DNA of 64,000 nucleotides, taken from NCBI GenBank assembly GCA_963853835.1, contig OY970825.1, positions 82,731,942-82,795,941 of the forward strand, read 5' to 3'. Shown here piece after piece: positions 41,544-64,000 of the stretch. The number at the start of each line of letters is the position of its first letter. The first letter of the stretch is position 1. The notes beneath the pieces are model-generated. The model did no database searches. It was not told the DNA's origin and saw only the letters and a program-made list of their open reading frames with translations. This DNA comes from Calendula officinalis (taxonomy: Eukaryota > Streptophyta > Magnoliopsida > Asterales > Asteraceae). Position numbers and translations under genes: made by a program.

Positions 41544-42146
41544 TAAACATGAGGAAATAGTTTTAAGTTATAAAAATTTAGGGATAATTACAGGGAAGAA
41601 TATTATAATACTGTATCATATTTTTCCGATGACAGAGAAAACTTTAGACCGCTCCCAACAGTGCACCCAACTGACGCCGTCAGTTGTTGCCAAATCAGCA
41701 CCACGTCAGCTCACCCTCAAACCGACACTAAACTGACGTACCCATGCCAACAATACCACTTCCCTTTAATTTTTTGGGACCCATCATTACAAAACACACA
41801 CACACACAAAATACCCCAATGGGCCCACCCACCAATCCGCCGGTTGGGGTTCCGCCAGTTTGGAGACGAGAGAAGGGGTAAGCGCCGGTTTGGTGGGTGG
41901 GCTCAAAAGGGTATTTTATGTGTGTGTTTTTTGTAATGGTGGGTCACAAAAAATTAAAGGGAAGTGGTATTGTTGGCATGGGTACGTCAGTTTAGTGTTT
42001 GTTGGAGAGTGAGCTGACACGACGCTGACTGTTGGGAGCGGTCTAAAGTTTTCTCTGTCATCGGAAAAATATGATACAATATTACAATATTCTTCCCTGT
42101 AATTATCCCTAAATTTTTATAACTTAAAACTATTTCCTCATGTTTA
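41544..42146. mobile_element. Long near-perfect fold-back element (about 600 bp)
   Basis: The whole stretch is an inverted repeat. The left arm begins TAAACATGAGGAAATAG and the right arm ends with its exact complement. About 110 bp at the ends differ at only a few positions (for example GGGATAATTACAGGGAAGAA), and the arms stay paired with a few indels up to a GC-rich loop near 41842-41884 (CCGCCAGTTTGGAGACGAG). The interior includes paired CCACTTCCCTTTAATTTTTT and ACACACAC/GTGTGTGT segments. There is no ORF with a known domain. It starts 13 bp after the neighbouring MITE ends. Confidence 0.85.
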
Positions 42147-42194
42147 TAGACATGAACAAATAAAAATAAAAATTTGGAATTAAAGTTTTTGTAA

Positions 42195-43473
42195 GAGTAA
42201 ATTACAATTTTTATTTCCTGATTCTGCGTTTTTGTCCCTGTACTTTTTTTCATTTTTTTGTCCCTGTGTTATGCCAAATTCCGTTTTTTTTATCGTTCCG
42301 TCCATTTTCTGTCGTTAAGTTACCGCACATGCCAAACATGTGAGGGCATTTCTGTCTTTTACCTCAAACTACTTGTACACTATGCTTGCAAATTTGTACC
42401 CCTCTCTCATTTCCCTAATCTTCTTCCTCATCAAAAAAAAAACAAACCCTAAATCCAAGATCACGAAATTCAGCAATTAGAAAATCAAACTGTTGGATAT
42501 GTGGTGTTGCACCCTTCATCTCCGGCGGATATGTGGTGTTGCACGCCACCGCCAGCTCTTCGTCTTCTCCGGCGGGCGGCGGTATCGGTGGACATTGTGT
42601 CAAGCACCAACTTCGTAATTTACTTCTTATGACGGAGGAAGCTTCGACTTGGCAAAATCTTCCACCGAACGTCGATGAAACATCTGAGTTTTTGAAGGCG
42701 GCGAAGTTTTTGAAAAAGGGGATTGAAAAGGGGGATAGATCTGATCTTCATGTTGGGAAAATTACATATTTTGATAAGTACCGTACAAGTAGTACAAGTA
42801 GATCTGATCTTCATTTTTATGTTAAATTAGGGCTTTTTAAAAATAGGATTTTCTCTACCTTTCGCTCGATTTGACACAGGGTTATCTTTTCTTGATTCAA
42901 TGTTTAAAAAAGTGTTCTTTTACAAATTCTAAATGAGTTAATTAATTGTTTGAATATTTTGACAGTTAGGGTTTTGTCAAGGCTATTTGTTTTGGTGAAT
43001 CTTTTGACTGATGTTTTGGTTAAAATACATGTGTTGATCATTTGGTTCAAGTAGATGTTTCAGAAACTGTCGCTAATATCATGCATCAGGTACACTTCCT
43101 AATTCCTAAAATATTAAAATAAAATCAGATTAACTGCGATATGGGTTTGATTTTGTTCGTCAATCTGATGTTGATTCGTGGTGTGTTAGGGTTCTTGCAA
43201 GGAAGATGAAATTAGGGGTGTTAGGGTTCTTGCAAGAGAGAAGAAGAAGTGGGATATAATTTTACAAGCATAGTGTACAACTAGTTAGAGGAAAATGACC
43301 AAAATACTCTTACTTTTTTTGCATTTTCCGTTACTTAACGGCTAAATTTGGACAGAAGGACAAAAAAAACGGAATTTTGCATACCTCAGGGACAAAAAAC
43401 AGAAAAAAAAGCACAGGGACGAAAACGCAGAATCGGGCAAACTACAGGGACAAAAACTGTAATTTACTCTTTT
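42195..43473. mobile_element. MULE-like element with about 140-bp terminal inverted repeats
   Basis: The left end AGAGTAAATTACAATTTTTA and the right end AAACTGTAATTTACTCTTTT are inverted copies. The pairing continues through GTCCCTG...TTCTGCGTTTTTGTCCC against GGGACGAAAACGCAGAA, to TTCCGTTTTTT/AAAAAACGGAA. Long terminal repeats with an internal GC-rich, exon-like part (42490-42800) resemble Pack-MULEs or Asteraceae MULE-MITEs. The internal frame (42533-42874: WQNLPPNVDETSEFLKAAKF, GDRSDLHVGKITYFDKY) has no domain I recognise. No transposase is present. Confidence 0.6.
42533..42874 (+). other. Exon-like open frame inside the MULE-like element
   Basis: A 113-residue frame in a locally GC-rich stretch. 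It starts in a Ser/Ala/Gly-rich segment that follows a duplicated GGATATGTGGTGTTGCAC (42495 and 42527), then runs into a Lys/Glu-rich segment with TWQNLPPNVDETSEFL. It may be a fragment of a captured host gene. The N-terminal repeat and AT-rich end speak against an intact gene, and no function is proposed. Confidence 0.3.
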
Positions 43474-44021
43474 TTTAATATAAAGCATTTTTGGATAACT
43501 AATAAAAAAATCCTGAGAATATGATTCCTGTGGACACTCAAAACTTATTTTCTATCTCCTATTCATGTTAAAGCGGTCTTTTATATCTTTGTCTATTTCA
43601 CTAAAAAAATTTACTCACGGATGTTTGTTGGGGGTTTAAAGGGGAGGTTTCCTTAGGTGGGTGCCAACGCCCGTCAAGGGCCACACGTCGGCAGGAAATT
43701 CAACATTAAGGGGTCGTCACAGTTTGCACGGGCACGTCACTAGGGGAGGCTTGTGATGAGTTAGTGATGTGTTGATGTTAGCCCCACCTCATCTCAGTAG
43801 GGAAGGGTTTAGTGACGCGTCAATATTGGGAGAGACCTTATTAGCGAAACCGCTAAAATCAAAGCTCAGAGCATATAAAAAAGATAAGGTTTAGCAAAAC
43901 CGTAAGAGAACAATGTGTGGAAGGGTAGTTATAGCCATGTTATAACATTTTTTGGCTTATAACTTGGTTATAACTTGAGGAAAGAAAAGTGGCTCCCTGT
44001 TATTATAGTTAAATTGATGTT

Positions 44022-44338
44022 ATAAGGCTAATGGGTATGGGTCCTTTGTGCGGTGTGTGGTGTGGTCCTATGTGGCAACCAACTACACCGTTGCTCCACA
44101 TGGGAACACCACCACCCACCATGATGTGGTATAAAAGTGAATGGGTCCCACCAAATGCCTTGAAGTTTACTCACCACACACACATTCTTCTCGTGCTAAC
44201 CCGTGGCCATGGCCAAGGCTTCACCACGTCTGTGCTCCACATGTAGAGGGGGTGGTGTTCCCCTTTCCCACCACGGTGTGGAGGGCATCCACCTCATCAC
44301 CACGAGACTAATTTTGTGCCCATACCGAGTAGCCTAAG
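44022..44338. mobile_element. Harbinger-like MITE
   Basis: The left end AAGGCTAATGGGTATGGGTCC pairs with the right end GCCCATACCGAGTAGCCTAAG. The interior is GC-richer than its surroundings, with inverted GGTGTGTGGTGTGG and CCACCACGGTGTGG words. The superfamily is inferred from the look of the ends; the 3-bp duplication was not confirmed. Confidence 0.45.
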
Positions 44339-45112
44339 GGGTCTCACATTTATTATTTATATGTATTTTGATTGGTTGGAACTCTCCCTCCCCCCAATCC
44401 CCTCCCTTTTGGGCATTTGGCGCCCGCCGTGGCCACGGCGAAAATGCTTTGGCGAGCGATAAGTCAATAACGAAGAAGCCGATGTTGGTTTTTTGATGTT
44501 TAGCGTGGTTATAAGCCAATAACGGGGGTTTAACACCCCCACACCCCATGCTCTAATCATCATACATAGAACATATATTATTGTCACATAAGATATGATT
44601 TTGTAACACCTAAGGTTGAGGCCTCGATTTACTATTTAATATTATCTTATCATTTAAATACAAGTAAAAATACTAAATTAAATATGCTAAACTACTTCAT
44701 TCTAAAATTAGTGTCTACAAAAACAATAGCATGCAATTTAAAAGTATTAGTATAAATTATGTTACCCCCTGCATCTTCCTCAAGGCGTAACGGGTTTGAT
44801 GAGGGCTCACATAAGCCCATATTGCCAACATAGAGATATTGTTCTTTTTTATCCAACGCTTATATTGAGATTTAACTAATGATATCAAACTTCACAAGGT
44901 TTTTTTTACTCTCAAATTATAGATTTAGGTTTAAATGAATAACTATTTTCTGTATCATCTATATTTTTCTTCTTTCTTCTTTTAATTTGCTTTATGCTCG
45001 AAGAAGTATATTATTTTTGTACATCGTGTCTTTCAACCAATTATCAAGTGTGATCGACTGTGACTTGAGATTTAAATATGGCTTGTAATTTATATGATTT
45101 GATTATAAATAA

Positions 45113-45573
45113 AGTAAATTACACGGATGGTCCTTTTAGTTTATAGCAAATTTCACCAATGGTCCTTTAGTTTCAAAAATTACACTGATGGTCCTTAAAT
45201 CTGAAAGGTTTTTCACCGATGGTCCTTTACACTAACTGACATTAATTTTTTCTGTTAACTTACCCCATGTGCAATGCACATGAGGATAAAAAAGTCATTT
45301 TTTATTTCTTTTCTTTTTATTCTTAAACTAAAAACTTGTATTTAAGATAAAAAAAATTAATTTAAAAATGAAAAGAAATTAAAAATGATTTTTTTACCCT
45401 CACGTGCATTGCACATGGGATGAGTTAACTGAATAAATTAACGTCAGTTAGTGTAAAGGACCATCGGTGAAAAACCTTCCAGTTAAGGACCATCAGTGTA
45501 ATTTTTGAAACTAAAGGACAATTGGTGAAATTTGCTATAAACTTAAAGAACCATCCGTGTAATTTACTCTTAT
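45113..45573. mobile_element. Fold-back MITE with GTAAATTACACGGATGGTCC ends
   Basis: The left arm runs GTAAATTACACGGATGGTCC, TTTATAGCAAATTTCACC, GGTCCTTTACACTAACTGAC. The right arm is the inverse: GTTAGTGTAAAGGACC, GGTGAAATTTGCTATAAA, CCATCCGTGTAATTTAC. The two arms are around 200 bp each and match closely. The central part includes CCCATGTGCAATGCACATG and its inverse. The TAAATTAC ends resemble the MULE-like element at 42195 and the intronic elements in the helicase gene. Confidence 0.8.
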
Positions 45574-46314
45574 AAATATGTTGTCACCAGAAATTTATAT
45601 TCTAATTTTAAATGAAGTTAACATTTAAGCTTTTACACACATTCTTATACCTAAATTTTATTAAAATTGTTTGATACAAAATTTTTTTCTAGATAAACAT
45701 ACATTAAACAAATCATATCAGACGTAAATATAGTCTATAAAATAGCGCTGCAATACGCGAGTACAAAACCACTAGTTCTATTACATTTTTGATTTGACTT
45801 GTTTCATTTTACTAACATTTAACTTTAGTTTAACACTCAATTATTTTAAGGCCAATCCTAAAGGTTGTGGTAGAACTCGTCAGTTGGAGGCTTAGACCGA
45901 CGTTGTTGGCACGAATCTTCCGTAGAATAAGTTGATTGAAGTTGTAGGATATCTGACGAGTTGGGGAAGACTTCTCCCAGTTTTCGAGGGAGTTTGATGA
46001 GAGAGATAGGGAAAGGGAAAAGAGAAGAGAGATGGAAGGAAGATATAATGTTCGCATGAACGTGTTAGTTGCTTAATTATCGGCGGGGAAGAGGGCGACG
46101 AGGCGCTGATGTGACAAAGTGATGAGTTAACTGTTGCTAGAGACATAAATTGTAACGACCCGAATTTTGTAAATAAATAAATTATGAAAAAAATATGATA
46201 AATAAGGATAAATCGTTTAAAGAACGTAAGAATTGGTTTCGTGTCATTCGGACATCGTGCGAGAAAGTTACGGACGAAACCGTCTCAAAAAGGAATACAA
46301 AAAGTGCAGCACAA

Positions 46315-46462
46315 CTTCGTGGCACGAAGATTTGGACTCGTGCCACGAAGTGAGACAGAAAGTCGTTTTCGTGTCGCCGCTGACACGAAGATTTAAATTC
46401 GTGTCGCGAAGATAGCCCCGCCAAACCTCGTGCCACGAAGTTTTGGGTTCGTGCCACGAAGA
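46315..46462. repeat. CGTGCCACGAAG palindrome cluster within the solo LTR
   Basis: CTTCGTGGCACGAAG (46315-46329) is an odd-length palindrome. Related half sites CGTGCCACGAAG, CGTGTCGC, TGACACGAAG, CGTGTCGCGAAG and CGTGCCACGAAG follow in 150 bp. The cluster lies near the LTR 5' end. Confidence 0.75.
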
Positions 46463-47738
46463 CTGCCAGACAACATAAAAACGGGATTTCTAGGGTTTTC
46501 TCTCATTTTTCACTTCACCAAAGGTGCAGCCGATTTTGGGAGCTCTTGGGGGCGATTTTGGTTGTTCTTTAGCATAAAACACCACCATACATGAAGATCT
46601 TCAACCTTGTTAAAGATCTAAGGTATTTTCATCTCCTAGTTAGTTTTGTAAACAAGATTTGGGGTAAATGATGATTTTGAATGTGATGTGTTGGAATCTT
46701 GTTAAAGATGGGTAATGAGGGTGTAGAACACCCATAGGAAGTATGTAGACCATGGATCTATGGTTAATTTGCAACTTGGAAGTAGTTGTATGAACTAGGG
46801 TTAATGGATCTCCACCAAGTTGGTGAACATGGTGGTTGGGGTTGATTATGTTGATGCTAAATGATGTCAAGTTATGGATGATAACTAGAATTGTGATGAT
46901 TATGTTGATAGGTTGCAAGGACCTTAAAGTTGGAGATATTCCAAAGGCGCGAAGCAAGGATTCGTGTTGATAAACACGATATGGATTTAGCTATTGCTAA
47001 GGTGAGTACATGAGACTCTTAAACTGGGTACATAGCAAATAGTTTTGAAAATGCTTATGATATTTTTATGTGTCTTTATTAAATAATGTTTTGAAAATGA
47101 TAGTGACTGAAAAGATAAGTAAGTAGGTATAATGTGATACTAGACTAGGTCTAGTATAATTGATGATTTTAAAGGTAAATATGACAAACAAAAGTGATTG
47201 GCAATGATTATATAGCAATGAGTATCTATTGGTAAGATTTACTAATGAAAGTAAAGAACGAATATATATATGAAAATGAATATGATGTGACTAGTAATAA
47301 TTATGTATTATAGTCAACAAAGAGATAAAAGTAATATGATATTGATAAATGAGAAATGTATCTTACGAAATATGTAAGTATGGACCATCTAGGGTCATAG
47401 ATGTAGAAGTAGATGTGAGTTGCTTATGATCGAGTCCATGGGACTATACAGGTACGTTCATACTATGTTGAACTAGTTATATATAGTTATTATTGGATAA
47501 CTAACTTGTTTGATGATTTATGTGATAGCCGAAGGCTTTGGTTGAAATAACTCTTGAGTTATGGTAAGAATAAGATGATGTGATGATGCGGGGGACCCCC
47601 GGTCATGAAGTGTGGAATGAGGGGCACTTGGGTGGATTCCCATCGACTCATCCACGTTAGTAGTCTTGCTAACTGGACGTATTCCGGCGAGTAAGGCAGG
47701 TATCGGTAGATTGGGTGAATCCCTCTTGCCGGTATCTT

Positions 47739-47867
47739 GAAGCTTATTAATGGCGATGGATTTCGGTTAATGAGTTAATGTGAAGCTTACTAATGGTGAT
47801 GGATTTTGGTTAGTAAGTTAATGTGAAGCTTACTAATGGCGATGGATTTCGGTTAGTAAGTTAATGT
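47739..47867 (+). repeat. 43-bp tandem repeat, three copies, in the solo LTR
   Basis: Each unit starts GAAGCTTA(T/C)TAATGG (47739, 47782, 47825) and contains GATGGATTT(C/T)GGTTA and AGTTAATGT. Only a few bases differ between copies. Confidence 0.9.
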
Positions 47868-48007
47868 GATTCTAGTACATATATGTTTATGTATTAGGTA
47901 TGTTTGTGCTTCTAGCTAGTTCGGGGGCAACCCGATAGTTAGATATGATTGCTAATAGGGCAGGAATCGATACGGTCACAATAGGGTGACTAGACAACAT
48001 TGATATA

Positions 48008-48122
<115 letters not shown>

Positions 48123-49619
48123 TATATATATTTATGAACTGATTATTATTATTGGGGTCTAAAACCCATGTATCTCACGAGACTATTTTGTCTCATGTAC
48201 TACGTTTGTTTTGTGGCTATGTACTCAGGTACAGGTTGAAGTGATAGAAGGTCGCACTAGAAGTGGCCTAGAGATGTTTAGCTCGGGAGCTCGTAGGTAG
48301 ATCCTGTTTGCCTATGGTTTTGATATACATGGTGACACCGTATTTTTGTATACTCTGATAAAGGTTTTAAAGTTTTTGTTAAACTGTTTGGAAAGTATGT
48401 CAATTATTGGGAAAAATGTATTTTAAATGATTTAAACGATGTTATAAAAATACGGGTGTTACATAAATGAGTTAAATTTACCACTTGTAGTTAGACCTGA
48501 CAATTAAGCGGATTAGTCTTAATCAAAACATTGTTTTTAACAAATTTCAAAATATAGTCTAAACCCGCTCCGTGACCCTCAGGGGTCGTTTGTTTTGATG
48601 TAATCCTTCGTAATTGGAATTCAATTCCATTACAAGGGATGTTTGGATGAAATTTTCTTTCGTAATTTAATTCCTACGTAATTTCGAAATACGTTATTCA
48701 TTGTAATTGAAATCCTTTCCGCAACCCTATGAATTCAATTACGCTCCTTTAGTTAACTTAAAAACTTGATTATTTCGTATGTTTCAGATTTTAAATCGTT
48801 AAAAAATATATACAAATATAATAAAATTTTAAAAAAAAGTTTAATTACATTTTTAGTTAAGTTGTGGTTTCATTACAATTTTTTTTTCTTTTTCTAATAT
48901 AAATATGGACACAAGAACTGGACATGTATACTAAATTCAGTTACCATAACGGAGCGGTTTCAAACCGGTTGGAAATGGATCGTAACTGATTTCAAAGTCG
49001 CCGGATTGGATCGAGTCACAAACCATCAGAACGGGATCAAATCGAGTTGCGGATGTAAAAACGGTTTGAAAACCGGTTTTACCATTAAACTAGCCGTTAG
49101 AACTGGTTTAAAAACTAGATTTCGATGTTGATGTGGTTTGGATCCACTCCGAACCGGTTTCAACTGGATACACAATTCACACCTCAAAACTAGGTTAAAA
49201 CCAAACCAGTTTCATGCAAATCAAAATTGACAGAAACTAATTTTGAAACCGGTCCAATTTGAAGAAAAAATCAATTTGTACAGGTTTAACATGAACCATT
49301 TAAAAGCCCAAGCCCTTCAACCCGAACATAGAGCCAGTGCTACACTAAGTTTCGTGACCGAATGACGAAGTTTGTGATTAAAAAATTGTTGCATTTTGAC
49401 CATTTCAACCATTTCAACATTAAAAGATCGACGAAGTTGATCTAAGAGATTCTACAACCACCATATACCCATGTAAGTCGCACTACTTTAAGAATTTATG
49501 CTATATGTACGTGGAAACTTGCTAAAAAATAATTGATTAGGCCTTCGAAATCTAGAAACACATGTTAATTTAAGTTGTGACGTTTGGACTACTCCATATG
49601 GTTCACCGGACTCGTACCT

Positions 49620-50930
49620 TTGCGTTATCGCTCATTAGATAGATCCCAGTAGTTGGATAATGATGAAACGTACGATTGCGTTTGAATTATATGGGGTATC
49701 CACATAGCAGAACAACTTTATTCAAAATTTTAGACTATGTTATAAGATCATATAAATTAGAGTCAAAAATATTTTCTATGTCGTACGATAATGCGTCTAA
49801 TAATACCGCCGCGGTTGGAAAACTAATTCTTAAATATAAACCGATTTGTGGCGGTGCTTTTTTCATAGCCGATGTGTTCCGCATATTATTAACTTGGTTG
49901 TGTAAGATGGACTACATGTTATCAAACCAATAAGAAAAGCTTTTAAAAAATGTTAACCGATATTTTTAGTACTAGTAATGCAAGATACCATAAATATGTG
50001 AAATTTTGAGCCAATGAGAATCACGGCTGGCTAGGTCCGAATTGGGACGTAGTTACTCGTTGGAAATCAACTTTGCATATGTATGAGTGTGCTTTACGTT
50101 AAAAATATACTTTAAAAATGTTTCATGACACCCTTGCCAACCAAGGGTGTCTTTGAGGAGGTGCAACCGCACATGGCCCGTGTTTTACAGGGTCCAATTT
50201 TTATGTATATCTTATATATAATATTAAATTTAAGCCAACTTAATAATTTAATAGAAAAAATTAGAAAGTCCAAATTTTTATAAAAATCTTGTGTACAGGG
50301 GGGCCATTTTCGTGTTTTCACACAGGGCACTTAAAATCTTGGAGACGCCCATGTTGTCAACCGACACATGGATGTTACACGTTATCCGGAAGTGAAATGA
50401 CATGTGATTAAACTTGTTACGCATTACATGGTTTTTAAAAACACAACCACTTTGTTGTCGGGAGTTTATTATCCCACAAGTCCATTAGTTTTAAATCAAA
50501 TCTATTTAATGTGTGTTAAAATAGAAAAATATGAAGCGAAGAGCCCCAATTTTAAAAATATGGTTACACCAATAAAAGAAACTTAAAATATATTTTAAAG
50601 AAAATGCCTCCCATTATAACATGTGTCGCCGCCAGTGTAAACTCGTCGGGGGTTCAGACTTTACTTAAAAATATCATTAACGATTTGGATTTGAATGAAG
50701 AAGACGAACAATATGCACAAAACGCAATTGATCATTTTTAACGAGGTTTTTAAAACCATGTTTGATACATACTTGTTAAAATTTGGTCCAACAACACACA
50801 TTCATACTATGTTGCAAGAGGGGCATCATGACCGGGTTCATGTTATCAAGATGATGATGAAACACTGACACTTTATAACACTTGGAGAAATGAAAATACC
50901 AAACGAGCTGGTGATAACACTACTAGTAGC
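49620..50930 (+). pseudogene. Decayed hAT transposase
   Basis: Separate frames give pieces of a plant hAT transposase: TLFKILDYVIRSYKLESKIF and SMSYDNASNNTAAV with KLILKYKPICGGAFF (49676-49933); then, in other frames, NWDVVTRWKSTLHMYECAL (50035-50100); then HYMVFKNTTTLLSGVYYPTS with VLNQIYLM (50404-50586). After that comes a segment resembling MPPIITCVAA (about 50605-50640). Frameshifts, stops and a 210-bp MITE break it. The zinc-finger BED and dimerisation regions were not found. It is non-functional. Confidence 0.75.
50143..50352. mobile_element. MITE nested in the hAT pseudogene
   Basis: It runs from GGGTGTCTTTGAGGAGGTG to CTTGGAGACGCCC, roughly inverted ends. It interrupts hAT-derived coding sequence, so it arrived after the hAT gene did. 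The related copy is at 36564-36790. Confidence 0.6.
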
Positions 50931-51150
50931 GAAACGAACAATTTGAATAACATATCGGTTTATACATGTTTAACATGACCCATTTAAAAGTCCAGGCCCT
51001 TCAACCCGAACATAGAGCCCGTGGTATCCGGCCCTAAACAAACATCCCAAAATAACCCGACCCGGTTCGCGCCGTGGAGAACACTCATTCTTCACCGTTC
51101 CTCTCCCACTCACCGGACCATCTTCCCGCCATCACACCGACGAAAAAAAA

Positions 51151-63969
<12,819 letters not shown>

Positions 63970-64000
63970 GTAAGCTTAAAATACGTCATCTGATTCCATC

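Larger units (their letters stand above)
40768..46150. other. Intergenic region between PDCB gene and solo LTR
   Basis: No host gene recognised. It is a chain of mobile or repetitive pieces listed separately: a GGTTTT hexamer array, a Stowaway-like MITE, a long fold-back, a MULE-like element, a Harbinger-like MITE and another fold-back. The stretches 43480-44020, 44340-45110 and 45575-46150 hold GC-rich fragments (for example GGGTGCCAACGCCCGTCAAG) and AT-rich DNA that I cannot assign. Confidence 0.5.
48469..51150. other. Region between solo LTR and helicase gene
   Basis: It contains a GGGGTCGTTTGTTTTGATG segment near 48590 (hAT-MITE-like start), an AACCGGTTT-rich stretch (48960-49270), a decayed hAT transposase (about 49620-50930) with a nested MITE, and the promoter and leader of the helicase gene. 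The leader immediately before the start codon is pyrimidine-rich (CTTCACCGTTCCTCTCCCAC). Confidence 0.55.

Noticed and set aside
46182..46957. Minus-strand frames within the solo LTR
   Set aside because: They overlap the palindrome cluster and non-coding LTR sequence and show no domain.

Overview
This is a plant nuclear window, almost certainly a eudicot and most probably Asteraceae. Genes have many short introns with GT-AG borders, intergenic DNA is AT-rich and crowded with MITEs and LTR retrotransposon pieces, and one retrotransposon open reading frame belongs to a family I know mainly from Asteraceae genomes, where it is often mislabelled 'xylulose kinase-1'. The family assignment is an inference from remembered protein families; no search was run.

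Eight host genes can be read. In order: the 3' part of a LONGIFOLIA/TRM-type gene (1-2128, +); an intronless CIN-class TCP transcription factor of the TCP5/13/17 type (5590-6345, -); a G3BP-like NTF2+RRM+RGG RNA-binding protein (coding 11024-13685, +); a DUF1118 thylakoid membrane protein of the RIQ type (13888-15080, -), convergent with the G3BP gene; a secreted glycerophosphodiester phosphodiesterase of the GDPD5/6 type (30139-32637, +); an intronless clade-A AT-hook (AHL) protein (33337-34032, +); a plasmodesmata callose-binding (X8) protein with a GPI-type tail (37564-40767, -); and the first 46 coding exons of a Ski2/Brr2-like double-cassette helicase of the DExH14/ASCC3 type (51151 to past the right edge, +). 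These genes do not form a pathway. They are an ordinary plant gene neighbourhood.

The space between and inside them is mobile DNA. A Sirevirus-like Ty1/copia element lies on the minus strand (about 17390-23964), broken within gag at its 5' end. It abuts, head to head, a plus-strand LTR element remnant (about 23965-28568) that carries only a long downstream ORF, a polypurine tract and a 3' LTR. A related solo LTR sits at about 9439-9935. A second, much larger solo LTR (46151-48463) looks like a Ty3/gypsy Tekay-type LTR and has a 5-bp target duplication. A 160-bp SINE-like insertion has a perfect 16-bp target duplication (29205-29396). Stowaway-type MITEs, long fold-back elements, a MULE-like element with exon-like cargo, a decayed hAT transposase and many 'GTCCCTGTGGTTTG'-type intronic elements fill the rest.

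The most unusual signal is a short motif, TACTACTG(G/A)T. It recurs in the LTRs, leader, inter-domain linkers and coding sequence of the copia-related elements, in several reading frames. I found no CRISPR array, operon-like system, rRNA or convincing tRNA gene. Exon borders were placed by reading frame, splice consensus and family similarity, without transcript data.
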